Origin: an uncultured Elusimicrobiales bacterium
Lineage (GTDB): Bacteria > Elusimicrobiota > Elusimicrobia > Elusimicrobiales > Elusimicrobiaceae
Length of the DNA: 48,294 nucleotides
Direction of reading: 5' to 3'
Assembly: GCA_944327085.1 (NCBI GenBank)
Contig: CALVGG010000007.1
Span: 1-48,294 of the forward strand
Numbering within the stretch: the first letter of the stretch is position 1; each line of letters starts with the position of its first letter. The notes under the pieces were generated by a model. The model saw only the letters and a list, made by a program, of their open reading frames with translations, was not told the DNA's origin and did not search any database. The translations under genes were made by a program, and so were the position numbers. Shown here piece by piece: positions 25,007-34,014 of this stretch.

Positions 25007-26194
25007 TTACCTCTTGGATAGTTTAATATTGTCCGGCCCGTTGTCTTCCGGGGTGTCCGTCTTGGTTCTTTTAGAGGCGAACATCTCTTTGTTTTTTGCC
25101 ATTTCTTTGGCCATATCGTCATCAAATAAAATGGTGGGCATGCGGTCTTCTTCCTGGTGCATATATTGCTGTACTTTTACATTGTCCGGAGAATAGACCT
25201 GGTTCAAATGCTCATCTACATTCATTGAATTTGTTTCAGGGGAGACTGTCGTCAACATACCCACTTGTTCGTTAGGGTTTAAAATATCGTCTTTTGGGCG
25301 TTCCACGGGCATGCCGGCCGTAACAGGCAAAGCCATAGAGGAGGCCTTTCCGGCCAGTTTTTCCGCGTCGCTTATTTCAAACCCGTCGCGGTTGAGGCCC
25401 TGGTCCAAATTTAAAAACAGAAGGGTATTGGCCGTAACGGCAAAATAAAGCGAAAATACATACACCAAAGCCGCGGCCAAAAATACAATATACCAGCCTA
25501 CCGTCAAGTTGGTAATGTCAAAACTGTCGGCAAAAAACAGCGGTATGCCCACGATTAATGCGCCTGCCGCCACCGCAAACCCGATAAACGGCGCCAACCA
25601 TATGCTAAACAGCAATATGGCCGAGCGGAAATAACGGCGAAATACCAAATCCATACTATATCTGATGGCGGATACCGGGTTTTCCCCCCGCAGGGTAATG
25701 GCGGGTGCCGTAAAGGCGGAGGGAATATAAATGCCAAAAATCAACACAGCGGTCAGAATTAAGCTGAGGTTGGAAGCCCCCGCCGAGCGGATTAGCCAAT
25801 TAATGACCATGGTTGGTATGGCAATTACAATGCTGGCCAGCAGTAAATAAAAAGAGGGAATTAGCGCTTTCCAAAAACATTCCGGCAGTGCGGTACCCAC
25901 TTTGTTGGCGCGGGCGGAAATCATATTAATTAACGTACAGGGAAAAATAAACGTGGCAATATAACCGGCTATTAACATCAGGGTAGCGGTACTGATACCG
26001 GCCAAGAAAGGCCCCGTCATGGCGCCTGGCAGCACCAGTTTGGTGGCCACGATTACAATAGCCGTAAGGGCCAGCGCAATAAAAACGACCAATAAAAAGA
26101 CCAACAAAACCAAAGCACCAAAAGTTTTGTTGGCCAATTTAAAAGATTCTATCCATAAAGTAAATAAATTGAATGGTTTTTTCTTAAAATCCAT
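25007..26194 (-). CDS. Six-helix membrane protein with acidic tail
   Basis: A 395-aa polytopic protein of the same general build as the next gene: an IESFKLANKTFGALVLL start, about six helices to residue 290, and an internal TLRGENPVSAIRYSMDLV loop. A soluble tail of about 110 residues follows, rich in Asp, Glu, Met and Lys (EEDRMPTILFDDDMAKE). The shared architecture suggests the two genes are distant paralogs acting together. A TATAAT box (26229-26234 on the minus strand) precedes it. Function is unknown. Confidence 0.68.
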   Translation of the reverse strand: MDFKKKPFNLFTLWIESFKLANKTFGALVLLVFLLVVFIALALTAIVIVATKLVLPGAMTGPFLAGISTATLMLIAGYIATFIFPCTLINMISARANKVGTALPECFWKALIPSFYLLLASIVIAIPTMVINWLIRSAGASNLSLILTAVLIFGIYIPSAFTAPAITLRGENPVSAIRYSMDLVFRRYFRSAILLFSIWLAPFIGFAVAAGALIVGIPLFFADSFDITNLTVGWYIVFLAAALVYVFSLYFAVTANTLLFLNLDQGLNRDGFEISDAEKLAGKASSMALPVTAGMPVERPKDDILNPNEQVGMLTTVSPETNSMNVDEHLNQVYSPDNVKVQQYMHQEEDRMPTILFDDDMAKEMAKNKEMFASKRTKTDTPEDNGPDNIKLSKR

Positions 26195-26272
26195 ATATTC
26201 TCCGAAGGACGGTTCAACGGTTAGAAATATTATAGCAATAAAGGGAGTAAAATTTACATAAAATTTTACGGT

Positions 26273-27457
26273 TTAAAAAATTTGTTCCAAAGCTTTTGCC
26301 GCGGCCCGGCCGCTGCTCCAGGCCCATTGCAAATTGTATCCGCCCAGCATACCGGTAACATCTAATAATTCCCCGGTAATAAATAAGCCCGGTATGCGGC
26401 GGCATTGCATGGTGGAAGGGTTGATTTCTTTGGTGTCCACCCCGCCGCGGGTCACTTCGGCCTTGGTCCAGCCGGAGATCCCCTCCGGCACAAAAACAAA
26501 GGCATTTAAACGTTGGGCCGCCAAATGCAAGTGGGCGGTGGTGGCGTTTGCGGCGGGCACGTCTGCCTCTGCCAGCAGGGCTTTGGCTATTTTGGGTGAT
26601 ATTTTTTCTGCCAGCAGGGCGGAAAAGTGCTTGGCGGCGTTTTTATGCTCCCGCAAAAAAGCCAAAGCGTCCGTTCCCGGCAAAAAATTAACGGTTACCT
26701 GCTCCCCCTCGTGCCAAAACAGCGAGGTTTGCAGCACCGCCGGGCCGCTTATTCCTTCGTGCGTAAAAAGCAAGGGCCCCGTATACGTAAATTTACCGCA
26801 GCGTATTTGCACGGGCAGGCTGTTGCCGGCCAGCGGGGCCGTATGCTGTTTTAAGGCCCGCGGAAAGGTAAACCCGGCCAGCGCCGGGCTGGGTTCAATG
26901 ATATTTAACCCCATGGCCCTTGCGGCTTGCACGCCAAACGGGCCGGCCCCCAAGGCGGGAAAACTGAGCCCCCCGCAGGCAAGCACCAGGTTTTGGGCTT
27001 TTATATTTCCGCGGGAGGTTTGCACTATAAACAAGCCTTGCCCGTCTTTTTTTATACCCAGGGCCTGGGTATTAAGTTTAAAATACGTGTTGGCCTGTTG
27101 GGCACGGCGGACAAGCAGGCGCACAATATCCTGCGCGTTTTGCGCAAACAGCTGCCCCGATGGCAATTGCTGCCAGGGGACGCAGTTTTCGTCCAAAAGT
27201 TTTAAAAAATCCGTATTTTTATAGGCGGCCAGTGCGTTTTTGCAGAAATGTTTGTTTTGGCTTGTGTAATGGGCGGCCGTTATGTTTAGGTTGGAAAAAT
27301 TGCATTTCCCCCCGCCGGAAACGGCTAATTTGGCTCCGGGGCGCGGGTTATGGTCAATAATCAGTTTGCGCGCGTTAAAGGAGCCCGCGCACATCAGGCC
27401 CGATGCGCCCGCCCCGATGATAACCGTATGATAAGGGGTGGAAAAATCTTCCGTCAT
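26273..27457 (-). CDS. HI0933/BaiN-type FAD-dependent flavoprotein
   Basis: A 394-aa cytosolic flavoprotein. The N-terminal dinucleotide motif IIGAGASGLMCA is followed by the family-specific AVSGGGKCNFSN block near residue 45. The second motif LVLACGGLSFPALGAGPFG, the LLFTHEGISGPAVLQ segment and the C-terminal GLFITGELLDVTGMLGGYNLQWAWSSG close the FAD site. Family members include bile-acid-dehydroxylation-linked BaiN, but most have no assigned substrate. Length is standard. It stands alone; an AT-rich hairpin at about 26248-26270 may end its transcript. Confidence 0.9.
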   Translation of the reverse strand: MTEDFSTPYHTVIIGAGASGLMCAGSFNARKLIIDHNPRPGAKLAVSGGGKCNFSNLNITAAHYTSQNKHFCKNALAAYKNTDFLKLLDENCVPWQQLPSGQLFAQNAQDIVRLLVRRAQQANTYFKLNTQALGIKKDGQGLFIVQTSRGNIKAQNLVLACGGLSFPALGAGPFGVQAARAMGLNIIEPSPALAGFTFPRALKQHTAPLAGNSLPVQIRCGKFTYTGPLLFTHEGISGPAVLQTSLFWHEGEQVTVNFLPGTDALAFLREHKNAAKHFSALLAEKISPKIAKALLAEADVPAANATTAHLHLAAQRLNAFVFVPEGISGWTKAEVTRGGVDTKEINPSTMQCRRIPGLFITGELLDVTGMLGGYNLQWAWSSGRAAAKALEQIF

Positions 27458-27471
27458 ATATAATAGAATAC

Positions 27472-27499
27472 AAAAAAAGGGCTCCCCGCGGGGAGCCCT
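27472..27499 (-). terminator. Terminator of the iron alcohol dehydrogenase gene
   Basis: The ten-base-pair GC-rich stem agggctcccc/ggggagccct is followed by a seven-T run on the minus strand. Confidence 0.9.
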
Positions 27500-27504
27500 G
27501 TGTG

Positions 27505-28680
27505 TTATTTATAAGCCGCTTTGTAAATGGAAACGGTTTCCTGCATATTTAGTTTGTACGGGTCCAGCTCAAACAGGCCGCCCATGGTATCCCAGGCGGT
27601 TTTGGCCATGGGTTCCAGGTCGGCGGGTTTAAGGCCGTAGTCGCTCATTTTTAAATGATCCACGTTGCAGGCGGTTTGCAGTTTCTTTAAAGCGGTTAAA
27701 AAGGCCTGCGCTTGGGCGGCTTCGTCCAGGCCGGAGATGTCTTCCCCCATAGCCTGGGCCATTTGGCCGTAGCGTTTGGCGGGGCCTTTGTCTTTAAAGA
27801 AATCATAATAAGCCAAAGAGAGCATAATCAGCCCCGCCCCGTGCGGAAGCTTAGGGTAATAGGCGCTCATGGCGTGCTCCAGCGAGTGTTCACTCGTGCA
27901 CGAAGAGAAGGTTTCCACCATTCCCCCCAGCGTGTTGGCCACGGCCACTTGTTGGCGGGCTTCCAGGTCTTGCCCGTTTTTAACGGCGCGCGGCAGATAA
28001 TGGGCAATGAGCTCAATGGCTTTTAGGGCCAGCGCGTCAGACACGGGGGTGGCAATATTGGCTATAAACCCTTCCGTGCAGTGAAACAGCGTGTCAAACC
28101 CCTGGTAAGCGGTTAAATGCGCGGGGACGGAGGTCATCAGTTCCGGGTCTACAATAGACAGCACGGGGAAAGTGCATTCCCAGCCGGTGCCGGTTTTTTC
28201 TTCTTTGTTGGTAATTACGGTCCACGGGTCGGCCTCGGTGCCGGTGCCGGCGGTGGTGGTAATGGCCACCAAAGGAAGCGCGCCTTCTTTGGGCGTTAAG
28301 CCTTTGCCGGTGCCGGATTTAATGTAATCCCAATAATTGCCCGGGTTTTTGGCCATAACGGCAATGGCTTTGGCGCTGTCTATACTGCTGCCGCCGCCTA
28401 AGCCTACCACAAAATCGCACCCTTCTTTGCGGGCCAGTTCGGCCCCTTGGGTAACGTGTTCCAAAATGGGGTTGGGCAGAATTTTATCAAATACTACGCT
28501 TTCTACCCCTTGCTTTTTAAGTAAAGCGGTTACGCGGTCCAAATACCCCATTTTGCGCATGGACGTACCCGCCGAAATAACAATTAAGGCTTTTTTACCC
28601 GGCAGTTTGGCGGTGGCCAGGTCGTTTAAGCGGCCGGCGCCAAATAAAATGCGGGTGGGAAGATAAAAATCAAATTTCAT
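27505..28680 (-). CDS. Iron-containing alcohol dehydrogenase
   Basis: A 391-aa cytosolic NAD(P)-dependent dehydrogenase. The start MKFDFYLPTRILFGAG is chosen because AGGAGG lies just before it; an upstream in-frame codon at 28728 lacks a site. The nucleotide loop GLGGGSSIDSAKA, TTTAGTGTEA, and the metal ligands in QGFDTLFHCTEGF and LEHAMSAYYPKLPHG are all present. Relatives act as alcohol, butanol or lactaldehyde reductases, so a fermentative role in regenerating NAD is likely. The exact substrate cannot be read from the sequence. It is divergent from the PerR-like gene. Confidence 0.93.
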   Translation of the reverse strand: MKFDFYLPTRILFGAGRLNDLATAKLPGKKALIVISAGTSMRKMGYLDRVTALLKKQGVESVVFDKILPNPILEHVTQGAELARKEGCDFVVGLGGGSSIDSAKAIAVMAKNPGNYWDYIKSGTGKGLTPKEGALPLVAITTTAGTGTEADPWTVITNKEEKTGTGWECTFPVLSIVDPELMTSVPAHLTAYQGFDTLFHCTEGFIANIATPVSDALALKAIELIAHYLPRAVKNGQDLEARQQVAVANTLGGMVETFSSCTSEHSLEHAMSAYYPKLPHGAGLIMLSLAYYDFFKDKGPAKRYGQMAQAMGEDISGLDEAAQAQAFLTALKKLQTACNVDHLKMSDYGLKPADLEPMAKTAWDTMGGLFELDPYKLNMQETVSIYKAAYK

Positions 28681-28761
28681 AATACCTCCTGTTACTGTGC
28701 CGGTTTTGCCGGCGTTTTTATTATACAATTTACAACCGCCGGCAAGTAACCCAAATTTTTG

Positions 28762-28792
28762 TTGACAAATTGCTTTTTAAATATGCTATACT
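28762..28792 (+). promoter_or_regulatory. Promoter of the PerR-rubrerythrin operon
   Basis: A perfect TTGACA and an extended -10 box (TGCTATACT) are separated by 19 bp, about 30 bp before the start codon. Confidence 0.6.
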
Positions 28793-28822
28793 TACTTAAG
28801 AAAAATTATTAATAAGGATTTT

Positions 28823-29284
28823 ATGCATACACAAACTTCTTGCGGTGTAACTGCCGAACAATTGGAAAATTTTAAACAAGCCTGCAAACAGCACGGCTTG
28901 CGCCTAACACCGCAGCGGGTGGAAATATTTAAAACGGTGGCACTGTCCAAAGAGCACCCGGATGCGGAACACGTTTTTGAAACCGTGCGTAAAACCATGC
29001 CCAATGTATCTTTGGACACGGTATACCGCACTTTGTCCTCTTTAGAGGATTTGGGACTGGTGTTTAGGGTAGGGTTTTCCAGCAAGGCGCGTTTTGACGC
29101 GGATTTGGACGAACACTACCACTTTGTTTGCACCCAGTGCGGGGAAGTGTTTGACGTGGTTCCCTCTTCCGGTGAGAAACTGTCCATCCCGCCCGAAGTG
29201 CAGCATTTGGGCCGCGTGCAAAAAGTAAATTTGCAGTTCAGCGGGCTGTGCCGCCGCTGCCAGGCCAAACAAAAAGATTTGTAA
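28823..29284 (+). CDS. perR: Fur-family regulator, PerR-like
   Basis: A 153-aa metalloregulator. Residues about 13-90 form the winged-helix domain ([46 protein letters not shown]). The dimerisation domain carries [16 protein letters not shown], with a first CxxC, and a second CRRC near the C terminus. These four cysteines would hold a structural zinc, as in PerR. The next gene is rubrerythrin, a classic PerR-controlled peroxide defence gene, so PerR is preferred over Fur or Zur, though this rests on context. The two genes are 23 bp apart and probably co-transcribed. Confidence 0.85.
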   Translation: MHTQTSCGVTAEQLENFKQACKQHGLRLTPQRVEIFKTVALSKEHPDAEHVFETVRKTMPNVSLDTVYRTLSSLEDLGLVFRVGFSSKARFDADLDEHYHFVCTQCGEVFDVVPSSGEKLSIPPEVQHLGRVQKVNLQFSGLCRRCQAKQKDL

Positions 29285-29307
29285 TTATAAAAAAGGAGAC
29301 TTATCTT

Positions 29308-29847
29308 ATGGAACTCAAAGGATCTAAGACCGAAAAAAACCTGATGACCGCCTTTGCCGGCGAATCTCAGGCCCGCAACAAATATACATATTACGCTTCC
29401 AAAGCCAAAAAAGAAGGTTTCGTTCAAATTGCCAAATTGTTTGAAGAAACCGCCAATAACGAAAAAGAACACGCCAAACTGTGGTTCAAAGCCCTGCACG
29501 GCGGTGAAATTGCCGACACGGCCGCCAACTTGTTAGACGCTGCCGAAGGCGAAAACTATGAATGGACCGATATGTACGCCACTTTTGCCAAAGAAGCCAA
29601 AGAAGAAGGCTTTGACAAATTGGCCTACCTGTTTGAAGCTGTAGGCAAAATTGAAAAAATGCACGAAGAACGCTACCGCAAACTCCTCAAAAACGTAGAC
29701 ACCAAACAAGTGTTTGCCAAAACCGGTATCGTTATGTGGGAATGCGCCAACTGCGGCCACATCCACGTGGGTGAAAAAGCCCCCGAAGTGTGCCCCGTGT
29801 GCGCCCACCCGCAGGCTTACTTTATGGTTCACCCGGAAAACTTCTAA
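29308..29847 (+). CDS. rbr: Rubrerythrin
   Basis: A 179-aa cytosolic non-haem iron peroxidase that reduces hydrogen peroxide in anaerobes. The start [12 protein letters not shown] is supported by AAGGAG and is preferred to an upstream in-frame ATG inside the regulator gene. Residues 1-145 are the four-helix diiron domain with [28 protein letters not shown] and [10 protein letters not shown]. Residues about 148-179 are the rubredoxin-like iron centre with CANCG and CPVC. Length and domain order are typical. A strong terminator follows. Confidence 0.97.
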   Translation: MELKGSKTEKNLMTAFAGESQARNKYTYYASKAKKEGFVQIAKLFEETANNEKEHAKLWFKALHGGEIADTAANLLDAAEGENYEWTDMYATFAKEAKEEGFDKLAYLFEAVGKIEKMHEERYRKLLKNVDTKQVFAKTGIVMWECANCGHIHVGEKAPEVCPVCAHPQAYFMVHPENF

Positions 29848-29868
29848 TTTCCGTTGTATACCAACCCC

Positions 29869-29898
29869 AAACGCCCCGTTTAAAACGGGGCGTTTTTT
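29869..29898 (+). terminator. Terminator of the PerR-rubrerythrin operon
   Basis: The stem aaacgccccgttt/aaacggggcgttt ends in a six-T run. Confidence 0.9.
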
Positions 29899-30024
29899 AT
29901 GGGCAGATGAAGCGTAAATTCAAACCAAACAGGCCGCATAGGCCGGATATGCTTTCCGCGGCAGGGTTGAATTTTTGTGCGTACATCCGCGCGGCAAAAG
30001 AAATATAACAAAAGAAATATAAAC

Positions 30025-30053
30025 AAAAGCCCCCGGGCTTGCCGGAGGCTTTT
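30025..30053 (-). terminator. Terminator of the exporter/methyltransferase operon
   Basis: On the minus strand the stem aaaagcctcc/gggggctttt (one G-T pair) is followed by a T-containing stretch. A direct repeat of aaaagaaatata lies just to the left. Confidence 0.7.
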
Positions 30054-30074
30054 GCATATGTTTAAATGGGCTTG

Positions 30075-31457
30075 TTACCTAACTGAGGACAATATCCCCC
30101 CTATAAACGCCGCCCCCGCCCCAAACAGCATGGCGGCTTGGTAGCCGTGCAAAAAAGCCTGTTCATGCGGCAGGCCGGCAGCGGCAAAATAGCTTTGCAC
30201 GGCGGCGTACACGGCTACGGAAAAAGCAATTCCCATAATCATGCCCGCATTGCGCGCCAGCGCGTTTACGCTAGAAACAATCCCCAGTTTGTTTTTAGGC
30301 GCCGCGCTGATGACGGTGTTGTTATTGGGTACCTGAAACGTGCCCGAGCCGCAGCCCGTAATAAATTGGGCCAGGGCAATGTATAAAAACGAGGTTTCCT
30401 TCCCCATAAAAGCAAACATCAGTGTGCCTATAATTACAAACCCCAGCCCCACCGTGGTGATAATGCGCGCGGGGTAGCGTTCGGACAGGACTCCGCTGAT
30501 GGGTGAAGTAATAGCCAATGCAATGGGAAAAGGCAAAATAAGCAGGCCGGTTTGCACCGGGTCTATATGTAAAATATCGGTGGTGTAGAACGGGAACAGC
30601 ACGGAATTGCAAAAAATAGCCATAAACCCCAGCACCGCCACGGCGTACCCGTAGGAGATTGCCGGTATTTTAAAGATGGACAGGCCCAAAAAAGGGTTTT
30701 TGGCGGTTTTCTCCCGCACAAAAAAACCGGCAAAAAATAACACGGCCACCGCAAATGCGGCCAAAATAATGTGGTTTCCCCAGCCTTTGGCGGGGCCTTC
30801 GTTTAAAGCGTATAAAAAGGCAAAACTGGCCAATATAAAGCACAGGGCGCCCCATATATCCATACGCATTTTTTGTATGGGGTCAAACCGCGGGATAATT
30901 TTTAGCCCGCGCCAAATGCCGATTATGCACACGGGCACGTTTATCCAAAAAACAGAAGTCCACCCGAAGTGTTGTATAAAAAAACCGCCCACGGCCGGGC
31001 CGGCCAGCGAACCCAGCGCCACCACGGCGCCAATGCCCCCCAGTGCGCGCCCGCGGGTTTTGCCGCTAAACGCTTTTGCAATAATGGCCTGGGAGTTTGC
31101 CATCATGGCCGAAGACCCCAACCCCTGCATGGCGCGGGCCATAATCATAAAAGGCAAATTGCCCGCTAAAGAGCATAATATGGAGCCTACCCCAAACAAT
31201 GCAAACCCGCCCAAATACATTTTTTTGCGGCTGTACATATCGCTTAGTTTTCCAAAAACCGGCAAAAAACAGGTAACCGCCAGCAGGTAAATGCTAACCA
31301 CGGTTTGTATGTTTTCAATATCGGCGCCAAATTGCTGTGCCATGGAAGGCAATGCAATGTTTACGATCCCCCCGTCCAGCGTGCCCATAAAGGTGCCGGT
31401 GGCGGTGACGGAAAATATCAGCCATTTGCGCGATAATTTAAGCGGTAGTTGTTTCAT
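30075..31457 (-). CDS. DHA2-type MFS multidrug exporter, copy B
   Basis: A 460-aa inner-membrane proton antiporter of the 14-helix DHA2 (EmrB/QacA) family. The first helix holds FMGTLDGGIVNIALP, loop 2-3 holds GKLSDMYSRKKMYL (family motif A), and motif C-like GLGSSAMMANSQAI and GAVVALGSLAGPAVGG follow. The ATG at 31457 is taken as start; an in-frame GTG at 31466 is an alternative. It overlaps the end of copy A by about 20 bp and is its close paralog, so the pair arose by tandem duplication. It could export an aromatic precursor or a drug; the substrate is not readable. Confidence 0.9.
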   Translation of the reverse strand: MKQLPLKLSRKWLIFSVTATGTFMGTLDGGIVNIALPSMAQQFGADIENIQTVVSIYLLAVTCFLPVFGKLSDMYSRKKMYLGGFALFGVGSILCSLAGNLPFMIMARAMQGLGSSAMMANSQAIIAKAFSGKTRGRALGGIGAVVALGSLAGPAVGGFFIQHFGWTSVFWINVPVCIIGIWRGLKIIPRFDPIQKMRMDIWGALCFILASFAFLYALNEGPAKGWGNHIILAAFAVAVLFFAGFFVREKTAKNPFLGLSIFKIPAISYGYAVAVLGFMAIFCNSVLFPFYTTDILHIDPVQTGLLILPFPIALAITSPISGVLSERYPARIITTVGLGFVIIGTLMFAFMGKETSFLYIALAQFITGCGSGTFQVPNNNTVISAAPKNKLGIVSSVNALARNAGMIMGIAFSVAVYAAVQSYFAAAGLPHEQAFLHGYQAAMLFGAGAAFIGGILSSVR

Positions 31458-32877
31458 AAAACCCACGGGGTTGTTTCTTTCTTTTTTTGCGTTTTTCTCT
31501 GGCGGCGGAAAAATAACCCGCCAGCACGCAGCTGAAAATGCAGAATATCATGGAGGCTTGATAGGCGCTCATAAATGCCTCCTGTTCCCCCAGCCCGGTA
31601 GCCAGCAGGTGGCGCTTCATGGTAGAAAAGATGAGCACGGACAGCGCAATCCCCATCACCGCCCCCATATTGCGCGCCAAGGCGCTTAAACTGACTACCA
31701 TGCCCAGCCGGTCCGCCGGGGCGGCGCTGATAATGGTGTTGTTATTGGGGGCCTGAAAGGTGCCGCTTCCGCAACCCATAATCATTTGTGCGGCCACTAT
31801 ATAGGCAAAGGACGGGTGCGTGCCAATGCACACAAACATACTGGCGCCAATAATTAAAAAGCCAAATCCGGCCGTGGTAATAAGCCGGGCGGAGTATCTT
31901 TCAGACAGCCAGCCCGATATGGGCGAGCATACCGCCAACGCCGCCGGAAAAGGCAGCATCAGTAGGCTCATTTGCACCGGGGTCAGGTGCAGTATGTCCG
32001 CCATATAAAACGGGAATAAAATGGAGTTGCAGTTTAGCGCAATAAACCCCAGCACCGATACAATACATCCGTAAGAGATTGCCTGTATTTTGAATATGGA
32101 CAGGCCAATAAACGGCGCGGGGCTTTTTTGCTCGCGCATATAAAACCCCACAAAAAACAGGGCCGAAAGCGCAAACGCGCCCATGATGATGGCCGACGTC
32201 CAGCTTTGGGTGCTGCCTTCGTCCAGCGCGTACAGGAAACAAAAGGAAAACAAAATAAAACATACCGCACCGGTAAAGTCCATCTTTACCCGCTTGTGGG
32301 ACATAAACAGCGGAATAATTTGTATCCCCCTCCAAATACCAAACAAGCTGATAGGCACGTTAATCCAAAATACGGACTGCCAACCCCAATGCTCAATCAG
32401 CAGCCCGCCCAAGGTAGGCCCCGCCAAAAAACCGATAGCCACCATGGCCCCAATGCCGCCCAGCGCGCGCCCGCGGTCCTTCCCGTGGAATGCCTTGGCA
32501 ATAATGGCCTGGCAGTTGGAAATCATGGCCGAGGCTCCTAACCCCTGCACCGCGCGGGAAAAAATCATCCACGCCAAACTGTGCGCAAACGCTGCCAGCA
32601 AAGATCCAATGCCAAACAGCAAAAAACCCGTTAAATACAGGTATTTGCGGCTGTACATATCGCTTAGTTTGCCAAATACGGGCAAAAAGCAGGTGGTGGT
32701 AAGCAAATAAACGGTTACTACCCATTGGATGCGTTCCAGCGTAACGCCCAGGTCTTTTGCCATTACGGGCAGGGCAATGTTTACAATGCCCCCGTCCAGC
32801 GTGGACATAAACACCCCAATAGCCGTAACGGAGAATATCAGCCATTTATAGGCGATGTGAAAATGAGGTTTAGACAT
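31438..32877 (-). CDS. DHA2-type MFS multidrug exporter, copy A
   Basis: A 479-aa, 14-helix exporter. Landmarks are VFMSTLDGGIVNIALPVMA, GKLSDMYSRKYLYL, GLGASAMISNCQAIIAKAF, GRALGGIGAMVAIGFLAGP and GSGTFQAPNNNTII. Nearly every motif has its counterpart in copy B, so the two are recent paralogs. The start codon comes two bases after the stop of the methyltransferase gene, and the ribosome site is weak, so translation is probably coupled. It ends in a basic cytosolic tail (REKRKKRKKQ). Confidence 0.9.
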   Translation of the reverse strand: MSKPHFHIAYKWLIFSVTAIGVFMSTLDGGIVNIALPVMAKDLGVTLERIQWVVTVYLLTTTCFLPVFGKLSDMYSRKYLYLTGFLLFGIGSLLAAFAHSLAWMIFSRAVQGLGASAMISNCQAIIAKAFHGKDRGRALGGIGAMVAIGFLAGPTLGGLLIEHWGWQSVFWINVPISLFGIWRGIQIIPLFMSHKRVKMDFTGAVCFILFSFCFLYALDEGSTQSWTSAIIMGAFALSALFFVGFYMREQKSPAPFIGLSIFKIQAISYGCIVSVLGFIALNCNSILFPFYMADILHLTPVQMSLLMLPFPAALAVCSPISGWLSERYSARLITTAGFGFLIIGASMFVCIGTHPSFAYIVAAQMIMGCGSGTFQAPNNNTIISAAPADRLGMVVSLSALARNMGAVMGIALSVLIFSTMKRHLLATGLGEQEAFMSAYQASMIFCIFSCVLAGYFSAAREKRKKRKKQPRGFYETTTA

Positions 32878-32879
32878 AG

Positions 32880-33974
32880 CTATTTTTTACCGCAGCGCAG
32901 CAGCGTATAGGCAAAACGCCCCACGCCGTTAAAGGTTTCTTTTAGGGTTAAGCCTGCGTTTTCTACACAGGTTTTCATCTGCTCAAAGGCATACATTTTG
33001 CTGTTGCCGTTGGCAATATTGGTGAAATACAGCGAAGTGTGATTTAAACAATACGTGGCGGCGGCAAATTCCTGCCGGTCCCACAAGGGTTCCAAAATAT
33101 AAATATCCGTAGAGGCAGAGGCCGCTTTTTTTACTTTTTTTAATATTTCGGTTATTTGCTCTTGGGAAAAGCAATCCAAAAACTGGCTCATCAGCACCGC
33201 GTCCGCCCCGGTGGGCAGAACGGATTTTTTGTCCAGCACGTTGGCCGGCCAAAAACGGGCCCGCGCGCCAAACTTTTTTAAGTTCTTTTTAGCCACAGCC
33301 AGCTGGCCGGGCAAGTCCACCAGCGTTACTTGCACGTCGGGCGCGTACTGCAGGCATTTTTTAGCCCACTTGCCGGTGTTGGCGCCAATGTCCATAATAT
33401 GCCGGGGTTGGCGGGCAAATACCAGGGGCAGAATTTCCGGGAAGGCAATGTCGGAATAAAAATGGTCAAACGCAAACCAGCTTTTGCGCGCTTTGGCCGG
33501 CAGTTTGCTAAGGCCTTCGTAAACGGTTTTCCATTTACCAAACACTTTTAAACCCGTGGGTTTGCCGGTTTTTAAGGATTTTTGAAGCGAATGCATACCC
33601 AAATAACATACGTCGTTTACAAAATCGGCATTGGCGCGGGTCATCGGGTCGCACAGCCAAAACCAACCCGTTTTGGTAATATCGTACAGGCCTTGCGGGT
33701 TTTTTTGCGCCAGGTCCAGCGCGCAGGCGTTTTCCAGCAGAGTTTGCACGGCATATAAAGAAAGACCGGTAGAACGGGCCAGTTCTTTATCCGTAGCCGG
33801 GGCTTGGTTTAAGGCGTTTAAAATGCCCAAATCCCGCAGGGCCAGGGCCGCTTGAAAGGAAATTGGCGCAAAGGCCAGTTTTTGTGCGTCAAAGGCTACG
33901 TCCGCCATGGTGCGCCCGGGGGTGCGTTTACGGCGGTATTTCGGGTTGAGTTTTGCACTGTTTTTAGCTATCAT
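32880..33974 (-). CDS. SAM-dependent O-methyltransferase-like protein
   Basis: A 364-aa protein. Residues about 35-100 are a winged-helix dimerisation domain (QAALALRDLGILNAL, DKELARSTGLSLYAVQTLLE), and residues about 165-345 are a class I methyltransferase fold with the SAM motif HIMDIGANTGKWAKK and the acidic VTLVDLPGQL. The catalytic-side block DAVLMSQFLDCFS replaces the usual histidine base region of plant-type O-methyltransferases. It stands divergently next to the polyene cluster, and methyltransferases commonly accompany aryl polyene genes, where the aryl ring may be methylated. The first 22 residues are basic; an internal ATG at 33908 is an alternative start. Confidence 0.8.
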   Translation of the reverse strand: MIAKNSAKLNPKYRRKRTPGRTMADVAFDAQKLAFAPISFQAALALRDLGILNALNQAPATDKELARSTGLSLYAVQTLLENACALDLAQKNPQGLYDITKTGWFWLCDPMTRANADFVNDVCYLGMHSLQKSLKTGKPTGLKVFGKWKTVYEGLSKLPAKARKSWFAFDHFYSDIAFPEILPLVFARQPRHIMDIGANTGKWAKKCLQYAPDVQVTLVDLPGQLAVAKKNLKKFGARARFWPANVLDKKSVLPTGADAVLMSQFLDCFSQEQITEILKKVKKAASASTDIYILEPLWDRQEFAAATYCLNHTSLYFTNIANGNSKMYAFEQMKTCVENAGLTLKETFNGVGRFAYTLLRCGKK

Positions 33975-34014
33975 ATATTTATTAAATTTTATCTTATTTT
34001 AGAGCGTTTTTACA

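Noticed and set aside
29907-30008. 33-codon plus-strand frame starting MKRKFKPNRPHRP after the rubrerythrin terminator
   Set aside because: It lies downstream of a terminator with no clear promoter or ribosome site. The basic peptide could be chance.
29996-30023. Short direct repeat aaaagaaatata as a CRISPR or insertion remnant
   Set aside because: There are only two short A-rich copies with no spacer pattern. No CRISPR array is seen anywhere in the window.
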